Part shown: piece after piece, positions 40,863 through 47,432 of the stretch
Position numbering within the stretch: position 1 is the stretch's first letter
Layout of the letters: each line of letters begins with the position of its first letter
NCBI GenBank assembly: GCA_903831455.1
Contig: CAIKXV010000274.1
Location: forward strand, 1-47,432
Length of the DNA: 47,432 bases
Source: an uncultured Pseudomonadota bacterium
GTDB lineage: Bacteria; Pseudomonadota; Gammaproteobacteria; Burkholderiales; CAIKXV01
Direction: 5' to 3'
Made by a program: the position numbers and the translations under genes
The notes under the pieces: generated by a model
The model's input: only the letters and a program-made list of their open reading frames with translations
Databases searched by the model: none
Told to the model about the DNA's origin: nothing

Positions 40863-43800
40863 ATGCTGCCGGTCTACGCCGAACTCGACGCGCTGTCGAA
40901 CTACAGTTTCCTGCAGGGGGCCTCGCACCCCGAGGAACTGGTCCACCGCGCCTGCGCGCTGGGCTATCGCGCGTTCGCGCTGGCCGACGAGTGCTCGGTG
41001 GCGGGCGTGGTGCGCGCGCACCTGGCGGCGAAGGACTGCGGGCTGCACCTGATCGTCGGCGCCCGCTTTCGCGTCGAGGACTGGCCGGCGATCGATCGTC
41101 TGCTGCTGCTGGCTGCCGATCGCGACGGCTACGGCAACCTGTGCGAACTCGTGAGCCTCGCGCGTGCCCGCGCGCCCAAGGGGCAGTACCGGCTGTTCGC
41201 CGCCGACCTCCAGGCGGGCCTGGCGGGCTGCCTGGCCATTGCGGTGCCTGCGGCCCCGGCGATGCCCCTCGCGGGCACGGCCGCCGAAGCTTCGCGCGGG
41301 GTCGATCCGTCGTCCGACGATGCGCGGGGCGAAGCGCCGTCGCATGCCGCCCTGTCGGCGCTGCGGGACCTTGCGCGCGCCTTCGCCGGCGGCTGCTGGA
41401 TCGGGGTGTCGCTGCTGCGCGGGCCGGACGATGGCGCGCTGCTCGCGCAGGCCCGCGCGCTGGGCGAGCGTGCCGGGCTGCCGCTGGTGGCCTGCGGTGC
41501 GGTGCGGATGCATGTGCGCGAGCGCAGGCAGCTGCACGACGTGCTGACGGCCATCCGCAGCGGCGAGCCGCTGCATGCGCTGGGCGCGCGCGCGCTGCCC
41601 AATGCCGAGCGCTGCCTGCACCCGATCGGACGGCTTGCACGCCTGTATCCGGCCGAACTGCTGGCGCAGACGGTCGACATCGCCGCGCGCTGCACGTTCT
41701 CGCTGCAGACGCTGCGCTACGAGTATCCGCGCGAGCTGGTGCCCGAGGGCGAGACCGCATCGCGCTGGTTGCGCAGGCTCGTGCAGGAAGGGCTCGCGCA
41801 GCGCTACCCGGCCGGGGTCCCGGCCGCAGTGTCGGCGCAGGTCGATCACGAACTCGCGCTGGTGGCCGAGCTGGGCTACGAGCCCTATTTCCTGACCGTG
41901 CACGACATCGTCCGCTTCGCCCGCGGGCGCGGCATCCTGTGCCAGGGGCGTGGCTCGGCCGCCAACTCCGCGGTGTGCTACGCGCTGGGCATCACCGAGG
42001 TCGATCCCTCGCGCATGCAGGTGCTGTTCGAGCGCTTCATCTCGCGCGAGCGCAACGAGCCGCCGGACATCGACGTCGACTTCGAGCACGCGCGGCGCGA
42101 GGAGGTGGTGCAGTACCTCTACGAGCGCTACGGGCGCGATCGCGCCGCGCTCACCGCCGCGCTCGCCACCTATCGTCCGCGCTCGGCGCTGCGCGACGTC
42201 GGCCGCGCCTTCGGCCTGTCCCTCGACCAGGTCGACCGGCTCGCGCGCACCGTGGCCTGGTGGGACGGCAACGAGGTGTCGGCCGACCGCCTGGTCGAAG
42301 CGGGGTTCGACGCGGGCAACCCGCTGCTCGCGCAGGTGCTCGAGCACGCGCGCGAACTGCTGGGCTTCCCGCGCCATCTCACCCAGCACAGCGGCGGCTT
42401 CGTGATCGCACGCGATCGGCTCACGCGCCTGGTGCCGGTGGAGAATGCGGCGATGGACGGGCGCACCGTGATCCAGTGGGACAAGGACGACCTGGATGCG
42501 CTGGGGCTGCTCAAGGTCGACGTGCTGGCCCTGGGCATGCTCACCGCGGTACGCCGTGCGCTCGATGCCCTCGAGTCCATCGGCGTGGCCCCGCCCCGGG
42601 AGCCAGTCGCGGGTCCGGTCGCGCCGCCATCGCAGGGCGGCGCCGGGTCTTGCGGGTCGACCCGCGCGACCCGGCACTCCGGCGCGACCCTTGCGCGGCA
42701 CGCCAGCGGCGTATCGCCCTGCGCGAGCGGCGAGGTCGGGGGGGCGGGTGCCCGTGCGTGCCCGGCGGCCGGAGGGCGGGGGCAGGCGTGCGGGCCGTCG
42801 GAGACGGTCGTGCGCGCGGTGCCCGGGCAGGGGGAGATACCCCTGGTGCGCCCGGCCCCGGGCATGCCGGAGGAGCCGCCTTCGCGCTGGAGGCTGCAGG
42901 ACATTCCGCCGGAGGATCCGGCCACCTACGCCATGATCCAGCGCGCGGACACGATCGGGGTGTTCCAGATCGAGTCGCGCGCGCAGATGACCATGCTGCC
43001 GCGGCTGCGGCCCGCCTGCTTCTACGACCTGGTGATCGAGGTGGCCATCGTGCGTCCCGGCCCCATCCAGGGTGGCATGGTGCATCCCTACCTGCGCCGC
43101 CGCCAGGGACTGGAGCCGGTTGCCTATCCCTCGGAGGCGGTACGCGGGGTGCTCGAGCGCACGCTGGGGGTGTCGATCTTCCAGGAGCAGGTGATGCAGC
43201 TCGTGGTGGTGGCGGCGGGCTTCAGCGCCGGCGAAGCCGACCAGGTACGTCGCGCGATGGCGGCCTGGCGGCGCCGCGGTGGCCTCGAGCCGTTCCGCGA
43301 GCGGCTGATCGACGGCATGCGCGCGCGCGGCTACAGCGAAGCCTATGCGTTGCAGATCTACCAGCAGATCCTCGGCTTCGGCGAGTACGGGTTCCCCGAG
43401 TCGCACGCGGCGAGCTTCGCGCTGCTGGTCTACGTGTCCTCGTGGCTGAAATGCCATCACCCGGCGGCCTTTGCCTGCGGTCTGCTCAATGCCCAGCCGA
43501 TGGGGTTCTATTCCCCCTCGGCAATCGTGCAGGATGCGCAGCGGCACGGCGTGCGGGTACTCGCGCCCGATGTCACCGCGAGCGGCTGGGACTGCAGCCT
43601 CGAGCTCGATCGCGGCGCGGGCGGACCGGAGACGGCGGAGCCTCCGTCCGATCGGCAGGCGCGGCAGGCCGCGGAGCCTCCGTCCGTTCGGCAAGCCGCG
43701 CACCCGGCAGGCCACCTCACCCCTGGCGGTTCGCGGGGCGCGGATGCCACGCGCGCGCCTGCCGCGGGGCACTCGGGCGGCACGCAGGCGATCGCGGGGC

Positions 43801-44501
43801 CGGCGCTGCGACTGGGCCTGCGCAGCGTGAAGGGTCTGTCCGAGGCGGCTGCGCGTCGCATCGAGCGCGCCCGCGCGCGGGCACCGTTCGCCGACGTCGC
43901 CGATCTCGCGCGTCGCGCACGGCTCGATCGAGGCGAACTGGCCACGCTGGCCTCGGCCGACGCACTGGCTTCGCTGGCCGGGCACCGGCGCGAGGCGGCC
44001 TGGGCGGCGCTGGGGCATGAGCGCGACGGTGCGCTGGTGCCGGCACCACGCGAAGCAGTGCAACCGTCCCTGCTGCCGCCGGAGGAAGGCGAGCAGGTGG
44101 TGCTCGACTACGCGCGGCTGGGGCTCACGCTGCGCAGCCACCCGCTCGCGCTGCTGCGCCCCCGCCTGGCCGGACGGCGGCTGTCGACCGCTCGGCAGTT
44201 TCGCGCCGCGCGCGACGGGCAGGCGCTGCAGGCCTGCGGCCTGGTCACCTGCCGCCAGCGACCCTCGACCGCGGGCGGCGCGGTGTTCCTCACGCTGGAG
44301 GACGAGACCGGCTACGTGAACGTGGTGGTGTGGGGCGATCTCGCCGAGCGCCACCGGCGCGAAGTGCTGGACGCTCGCCTGCTCGTCGTCCAGGGGCGTG
44401 TTCAGCGCGAGGGCGAGGTGGTGCACCTGGTGGCGCGACGCCTGGTCGACGAGACCCGCCTGCTCGGTCGGCTGGTCACCCGGTCGCGCGACTTCGGCTG
44501 A
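40863..44501 (+). CDS. dnaE2: Error-prone DNA polymerase DnaE2
   Basis: C-family translesion polymerase of the mutasome. Domains in order: PHP (from YAELDALSNYSFLQGASHPEELV; the usual His of AELHCLSN is Asp), polymerase palm with the catalytic PDIDVDFEHARREEVVQYLY, the third Asp in LLKVDVLALGMLTAVRR, tandem HhH region (LGLRSVKGLSEAAARRIERAR) and C-terminal OB fold (FLTLEDETGYVNVVVWGD). At 1212 residues it is longer than the usual 1020-1080 because of two low-complexity insertions, about residues 578-675 and 917-978. The ATG lies 194 bp after imuB. Confidence 0.95.
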   Translation: MLPVYAELDALSNYSFLQGASHPEELVHRACALGYRAFALADECSVAGVVRAHLAAKDCGLHLIVGARFRVEDWPAIDRLLLLAADRDGYGNLCELVSLARARAPKGQYRLFAADLQAGLAGCLAIAVPAAPAMPLAGTAAEASRGVDPSSDDARGEAPSHAALSALRDLARAFAGGCWIGVSLLRGPDDGALLAQARALGERAGLPLVACGAVRMHVRERRQLHDVLTAIRSGEPLHALGARALPNAERCLHPIGRLARLYPAELLAQTVDIAARCTFSLQTLRYEYPRELVPEGETASRWLRRLVQEGLAQRYPAGVPAAVSAQVDHELALVAELGYEPYFLTVHDIVRFARGRGILCQGRGSAANSAVCYALGITEVDPSRMQVLFERFISRERNEPPDIDVDFEHARREEVVQYLYERYGRDRAALTAALATYRPRSALRDVGRAFGLSLDQVDRLARTVAWWDGNEVSADRLVEAGFDAGNPLLAQVLEHARELLGFPRHLTQHSGGFVIARDRLTRLVPVENAAMDGRTVIQWDKDDLDALGLLKVDVLALGMLTAVRRALDALESIGVAPPREPVAGPVAPPSQGGAGSCGSTRATRHSGATLARHASGVSPCASGEVGGAGARACPAAGGRGQACGPSETVVRAVPGQGEIPLVRPAPGMPEEPPSRWRLQDIPPEDPATYAMIQRADTIGVFQIESRAQMTMLPRLRPACFYDLVIEVAIVRPGPIQGGMVHPYLRRRQGLEPVAYPSEAVRGVLERTLGVSIFQEQVMQLVVVAAGFSAGEADQVRRAMAAWRRRGGLEPFRERLIDGMRARGYSEAYALQIYQQILGFGEYGFPESHAASFALLVYVSSWLKCHHPAAFACGLLNAQPMGFYSPSAIVQDAQRHGVRVLAPDVTASGWDCSLELDRGAGGPETAEPPSDRQARQAAEPPSVRQAAHPAGHLTPGGSRGADATRAPAAGHSGGTQAIAGPALRLGLRSVKGLSEAAARRIERARARAPFADVADLARRARLDRGELATLASADALASLAGHRREAAWAALGHERDGALVPAPREAVQPSLLPPEEGEQVVLDYARLGLTLRSHPLALLRPRLAGRRLSTARQFRAARDGQALQACGLVTCRQRPSTAGGAVFLTLEDETGYVNVVVWGDLAERHRREVLDARLLVVQGRVQREGEVVHLVARRLVDETRLLGRLVTRSRDFG
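43635..43706 (+). repeat. 36-bp in-frame tandem duplication inside dnaE2
   Basis: Two 36-bp units beginning gcggagcctccgtccg; within the first 26 bases they differ at only two positions, and the remainder is more diverged. They encode AEPPSDRQARQA and AEPPSVRQAAHP (residues about 925-948) inside the second low-complexity insertion of DnaE2. The unit is a multiple of three, so the frame is kept. Confidence 0.85.
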
Positions 44502-44679
44502 GTGCCCGGCGCCGCCGCGGCGGGCGCGCTGCCCACGCCCGCCTCGCGTCCCGGTGCGCCCGTGCCATCCGGGTCGCCCATGCCGTTCGGCCGTCGGCAC
44601 CCCGCGCATCCGCCCTTCGAGCGGGCACGGCGCGAGCAGCGACGCCGAACGGACGGTCGACCGCACTGCGCAGGACGGT

Positions 44680-45753
44680 TCAACCGGCCCGCAGCGCCTC
44701 GGCCAGCACCTCTCCGCGCCAGCCTCTCCATTCCGGTACCGTCTCGCCTCGCACCTGCGCCTCGAGCAGGCGCCGCGGCGCGAGCAGCGCCGCCGGCAGG
44801 TCGAGCTCGTCGGCGCGGCGCGCAACCGCCGCGCGCAGGGCATCGAAGCGCCGTTGCGGCTCGCCCCGCAGCGGGGCGGGAATCGGCGGGCACGCGTCCT
44901 CGGCATGCGCCGGCTCGTCGTTGAGGACGGCCAGCAGCGCCGGCAACTCCCGCCGCGGCAGGCTGCGCTGGCCGCGCACCCGTTCGATCAGCCCCTCGCT
45001 GCGTGCCGGCGGCTGGGTGGCCAGCGCGCCGGCCGTCGCGTTGTCGAGCACCCACAGCCGCGGCCGGTCGATCTGCCTCGCGAGGGCCTCGCGCCATCGC
45101 AGCACGCGCCGCAATCGCGCCTGCACCGGTGACGGCTGCTGCCACAGCGCGGTGAACGAGAGGTGCGGTTGCGCGTCGGTGTTCGCCGACTGGCCGGCGA
45201 GCCGCGCGCAGTCCTCCTCGCACCACCCGAGCATGCCGCGCGTGCGCAGCCGCTCGAGCAGCGCATCGTGCAGGGCGGGCAGGTGCACCACGTCGGCCGC
45301 CGCGTAGTGGCGCTGCGCGTCGGACAGCGGCCGGCGCAGCCAGTCCGACCGCGTCTCCCCCTTGTCCAGTTCGACGCCCAGCAGCAGCGCGACGAGCTTC
45401 TGGTAGCCCAGCCCGCTGCCCAGCCCCGCGAAGGCGGCGGCGACCTGGGTGTCGAAGAGCGCGGCGACCGGAACGGGCGCGACCGTCCACAACGCGACCA
45501 GGTCCTCGCTCGCGCTGTGCATGATCTTCACGCACCGTTCGCTGGCGAGCAGGGCTGCGAGCCCGGGCAGGTCCGCGCAGGCCAGCGGGTCGGCGAGTAC
45601 CGGGGGGCCGCTGTCGCGCCACTGCAGCAGCGCGAGTTTCGGCCAGTAGGTATCGGTGCGCATGAACTCGGTATCCAGTCCGATGCGCGGCTCGCCGGCC
45701 GATGCGGCCAGTCGCCCGGCGAAGGCGGCTGGCGATTCGATCCATTCGTGCAT
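44680..45753 (-). CDS. rnd: Ribonuclease D
   Basis: A 357-residue 3'-5' exoribonuclease acting on tRNA and other small RNA 3' ends. The DEDDy nuclease residues are visible: DTEFMR, the Asp of HSASEDL, and YAAADVVHLPALHD; an HRDC domain follows (LARQIDRPRLWVLDNATAGALA). It converges on dnaE2 and diverges from the TRAP receptor gene. There is no strong ribosome-binding site; a TATCAT hexamer lies five bases before the ATG, so the message may be leaderless. Confidence 0.95.
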   Translation of the reverse strand: MHEWIESPAAFAGRLAASAGEPRIGLDTEFMRTDTYWPKLALLQWRDSGPPVLADPLACADLPGLAALLASERCVKIMHSASEDLVALWTVAPVPVAALFDTQVAAAFAGLGSGLGYQKLVALLLGVELDKGETRSDWLRRPLSDAQRHYAAADVVHLPALHDALLERLRTRGMLGWCEEDCARLAGQSANTDAQPHLSFTALWQQPSPVQARLRRVLRWREALARQIDRPRLWVLDNATAGALATQPPARSEGLIERVRGQRSLPRRELPALLAVLNDEPAHAEDACPPIPAPLRGEPQRRFDALRAAVARRADELDLPAALLAPRRLLEAQVRGETVPEWRGWRGEVLAEALRAG

Positions 45754-45758
45754 GGCCG

Positions 45759-45764
45759 ATGATA
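45759..45764 (-). promoter_or_regulatory. Possible -10 of rnd, leaderless spacing
   Basis: TATCAT on the minus strand ends five bases before the rnd start codon, placing the expected transcription start at or beside the A of the ATG. Confidence 0.33.
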
Positions 45765-45824
45765 CCCGGGCGGCATGCGCGTCCGGTCGCGGCCGGGGGA
45801 TGCCGCGCGCCCGGGCTTTCTGGC

Positions 45825-45830
45825 TACACT
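45825..45830 (+). promoter_or_regulatory. Possible -10 of the TRAP receptor gene
   Basis: TACACT in a locally AT-richer patch (tttctggctacact), about 105 bp before the start codon. No convincing -35. Confidence 0.3.
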
Positions 45831-45933
45831 GTCCGCCTCGGGAGGTCGACCCGAAGGCCGCCACGGGGTCCGAGGCGGTCGATGGGCCCCGGCCATAAAA
45901 ACATCCGTCGAACACCCACTCCAGGAGAGAGCG

Positions 45934-47133
45934 ATGCAAGCCGACGCGAAGAGCCCGGCGGCGCCTGCTGGCGCCGCGACAGAATCCGCCCCGGCCCCCG
46001 ATGCGGTAACGACCGTCGCCCAGGCGCAGGCCTCGAGCCGATCGCGCCGGCGCGCGTTCCTGCGTGGAGCGGCCGCGGCGTCCTCCGCGGCGGTGGCCGC
46101 GCCGGCGATCGCGCAGTCCGGCCCGGCGGTACGCTGGCGGCTGCAGTCGAGCTTCCCCAAGAGCCTCGATACCCTGTTCGGCGCCGCCCAGATGTTCTGC
46201 GAGCGCATCGACCGGCTGACCGGAGGGCGCTTCCAGATCCGGCCGGTCGCCGCGGGCGAGATCGTCGGCGGCCTGCAGGTGCTCGACGCGGTGCAGAACG
46301 GCACGGTCGAGGTCGGCCACACCGCGAGCTACTACTACATCGGCCGCAACCGCACGCTGGCCTTCGACACCGCGGTGCCCTTCGGGCTGAATGCCCGCCA
46401 GCACAATGCCTGGATGTACTACGGGGGTGGGTTGCAGCTGATGCGCGAGGTGATGCGCGAGTTCAACATCATCAACTTCCCGGCGGGCAACACCGGCACG
46501 CAGATGGGCGGCTGGTTCCGACGCGAGATCCGATCGGTGAAGGACATGGAAGGGCTGCGCTTCCGCATCCCGGGGCTGGCGGGCGAGATGCTCTCGCGCA
46601 TCGGCGTGCTGCCCCAGACCATCGCGCCGGCCGACATCTATCCCTCGCTCGAGCGCGGCACCATCGATGCGACCGAGTTCGTCGGCCCCTACGACGACGA
46701 GAAGCTGGGCCTGGCCAAGGTCACCAAGTTCTACTACTACCCGGGGTTCTGGGAGGGCGGCGCAGGCCTCTCGATCTACGTCGGCCTGAAGGAGTGGGAG
46801 AAGCTGCCGCGCGAATTCCAGCAGGCGATCGACGTGGCCTCGGCCGAGATCAACCTGAACATGCTGGCCGAGTACGACGCGAAGAACCCGGCCGCGCTCG
46901 CGCGCATCGCCAGGACCGGCGTGCAGGTGCGGGCCTTCCCGGTCGACGTGATGCAGGCGGCGCAGAAGGCCGCCTTCCAGATCTTCGACGAGGAGGCGGC
47001 GAAGAACCCCTCGTTCGCGAAGGTCTACGCGAACTGGCGCGCCTTCCGCGATGCGCAGCATGCCTGGCACCGCACCGCGGACCTCACGTTCGACAACTTC
47101 GTGATGAACAACGCCGCGCCGGGCAAGCGCTGA
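45934..47133 (+). CDS. dctP: TRAP transporter substrate-binding protein, DctP family
   Basis: A 399-residue exported receptor for organic acids or similar solutes. The twin-arginine signal is clear (SRRRAFLRGAAAAS, cleavage after PAIAQ), then WRLQSSFPKSLDTLFGAAQMF, GGLQVLDAVQNGTVEVGHTASYYYIG and GLRFRIPGLAGEM, with the family Arg that binds carboxylates in the last block. AGGAG precedes the ATG. It belongs to the longer Tat-exported group of DctP proteins often annotated for mannitol or chloroaromatic acids; the real ligand is unknown. A permease gene lies opposite and convergent. Confidence 0.92.
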   Translation: MQADAKSPAAPAGAATESAPAPDAVTTVAQAQASSRSRRRAFLRGAAAASSAAVAAPAIAQSGPAVRWRLQSSFPKSLDTLFGAAQMFCERIDRLTGGRFQIRPVAAGEIVGGLQVLDAVQNGTVEVGHTASYYYIGRNRTLAFDTAVPFGLNARQHNAWMYYGGGLQLMREVMREFNIINFPAGNTGTQMGGWFRREIRSVKDMEGLRFRIPGLAGEMLSRIGVLPQTIAPADIYPSLERGTIDATEFVGPYDDEKLGLAKVTKFYYYPGFWEGGAGLSIYVGLKEWEKLPREFQQAIDVASAEINLNMLAEYDAKNPAALARIARTGVQVRAFPVDVMQAAQKAAFQIFDEEAAKNPSFAKVYANWRAFRDAQHAWHRTADLTFDNFVMNNAAPGKR

Positions 47134-47138
47134 ACGAC

Positions 47139-47162
47139 GGCGGGTGCCGCGAGGCGCCCGCC
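47139..47162 (+). terminator. Hairpin after dctP
   Basis: A 10-bp stem with one G-T pair (GGCGGGTGCC / GGCGCCCGCC) closed by a GCGA loop, beginning six bases after the stop codon. No U-tract follows. It probably stabilises or ends the dctP transcript. Confidence 0.5.
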
Positions 47163-47180
47163 CTGCGGCCGCCTCCCGGT

Positions 47181-47198
47181 GGCCGGTTGCGACCGGCC
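47181..47198. terminator. Hairpin between convergent dctP and dctM
   Basis: Perfect 7-bp stem (GGCCGGT / ACCGGCC) with a TGCG loop, in the convergent interval; it could act on either transcript. No U-tract. Confidence 0.35.
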
Positions 47199-47259
47199 GG
47201 GCGCGGCCGCGGGTCGACGTGCGGCGACGCCGGTCGCCGGCGGGCCGTCCCGCGGGCGA

Positions 47260-47432
47260 TCAGCGCGTGACCAGCCCCGGGAAGGCGATCAGCAGCCCGA
47301 CCATGACCAGCTGGATCACGATGAACGGGATGGCGCCGAGGTAGATGTCGATCGTGCGAACCGCCGGTGGCGCCACGCTGCGCAGGTAGAACAGCGCGAA
47401 GCCGAAGGGCGGGTGCATGAACGAGGTCTGCA
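47260..47432 (-). CDS. dctM: TRAP transporter large permease, DctM family (3' end only)
   Basis: Only the last 57 residues are inside the window; the gene continues beyond the right edge. The translated end, QTSFMHPPFGFALFYLR followed by RTIDIYLGAIPFIVIQLVMVGLLIAFP, is the characteristic C-terminus of DctM permeases (last pore loop and final helix). It is convergent with the receptor gene, with 126 bp between the stops. Confidence 0.9.
   Translation of the reverse strand, partial: QTSFMHPPFGFALFYLRSVAPPAVRTIDIYLGAIPFIVIQLVMVGLLIAFPGLVTR

Noticed and set aside
40614-44906. Very long open frame on the minus strand across dnaE2 (and similar ones across secD, clpA and rnd)
   Set aside because: They lie antisense to firmly identified genes, carry no family motifs, and are expected from high GC content at third codon positions.

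Overview
The window is strongly GC-rich chromosomal DNA (about 70 % G+C by eye) with dense coding and little mobile DNA. No tRNA, rRNA, CRISPR, insertion sequence, integrase or phage gene is visible. The gene set points to a betaproteobacterium, most likely Burkholderiales: queA-tgt-yajC-secD-secF order, darP divergent from pmbA, two Bug/TctC-type solute receptors, an imuA-imuB-dnaE2 mutagenesis cassette, and nudJ next to mnmA. I cannot resolve a genus.

Layout, left to right. (1) 0.2-7.5 kb, plus strand: tRNA queuosine synthesis (queA, a hotdog thioesterase, tgt, a small DUF1289 protein), then yajC-secD-secF and a DedA membrane protein. (2) 7.7-16.1 kb, minus strand: a thioredoxin-TPR chaperone (CnoX-like), purB, an M20 amidohydrolase, a Bug receptor, mnmA, nudJ, a 41-residue secreted lysine-rich protein with its own terminator, and a cold-shock protein with a long leader. 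(3) 16.5-19.1 kb: clpS-clpA. (4) 19.4-26 kb: respiratory and periplasmic block: flavocytochrome c sulfide dehydrogenase (fccA-fccB), a divergent secreted HtrA-like protein that has lost its catalytic triad, an ACMSD-type amidohydrolase, and a diheme plus a triheme cytochrome c. (5) 26-30 kb: ridA, a CBS-pair protein, a UMF1-type MFS transporter and an unnamed 508-residue protein. (6) 30-33.2 kb, minus strand: carboxylesterase, mog, a second Bug receptor and darP. (7) 33.3-37.8 kb, plus strand: pmbA, a K+-channel-like protein, an EamA transporter and a DUF2891 protein. (8) 38-44.5 kb: imuA-imuB-dnaE2, preceded by a symmetric SOS-box-like operator. (9) 44.7-47.4 kb: rnd, a TRAP substrate receptor, and the 3' end of a TRAP large permease facing it.

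How the parts work together: QueA and Tgt act at two steps of queuosine insertion; SecD, SecF and YajC form the translocon accessory complex; ClpS delivers N-degron substrates to ClpA; FccA takes electrons from FccB during sulfide oxidation; ImuA, ImuB and DnaE2 form the damage-induced mutasome.

I found no clear unknown multi-gene system. The best leads are: the variant LexA-type operator before imuA; two low-complexity insertions in DnaE2, one built from a 36-bp tandem duplication; the triad-less HtrA-like protein divergent from fccAB; a set of unrelated short tandem arrays (8, 10, 13 and 15 bp units), each lying upstream of a start codon; and the small lysine-rich secreted protein with a palindromic leader.
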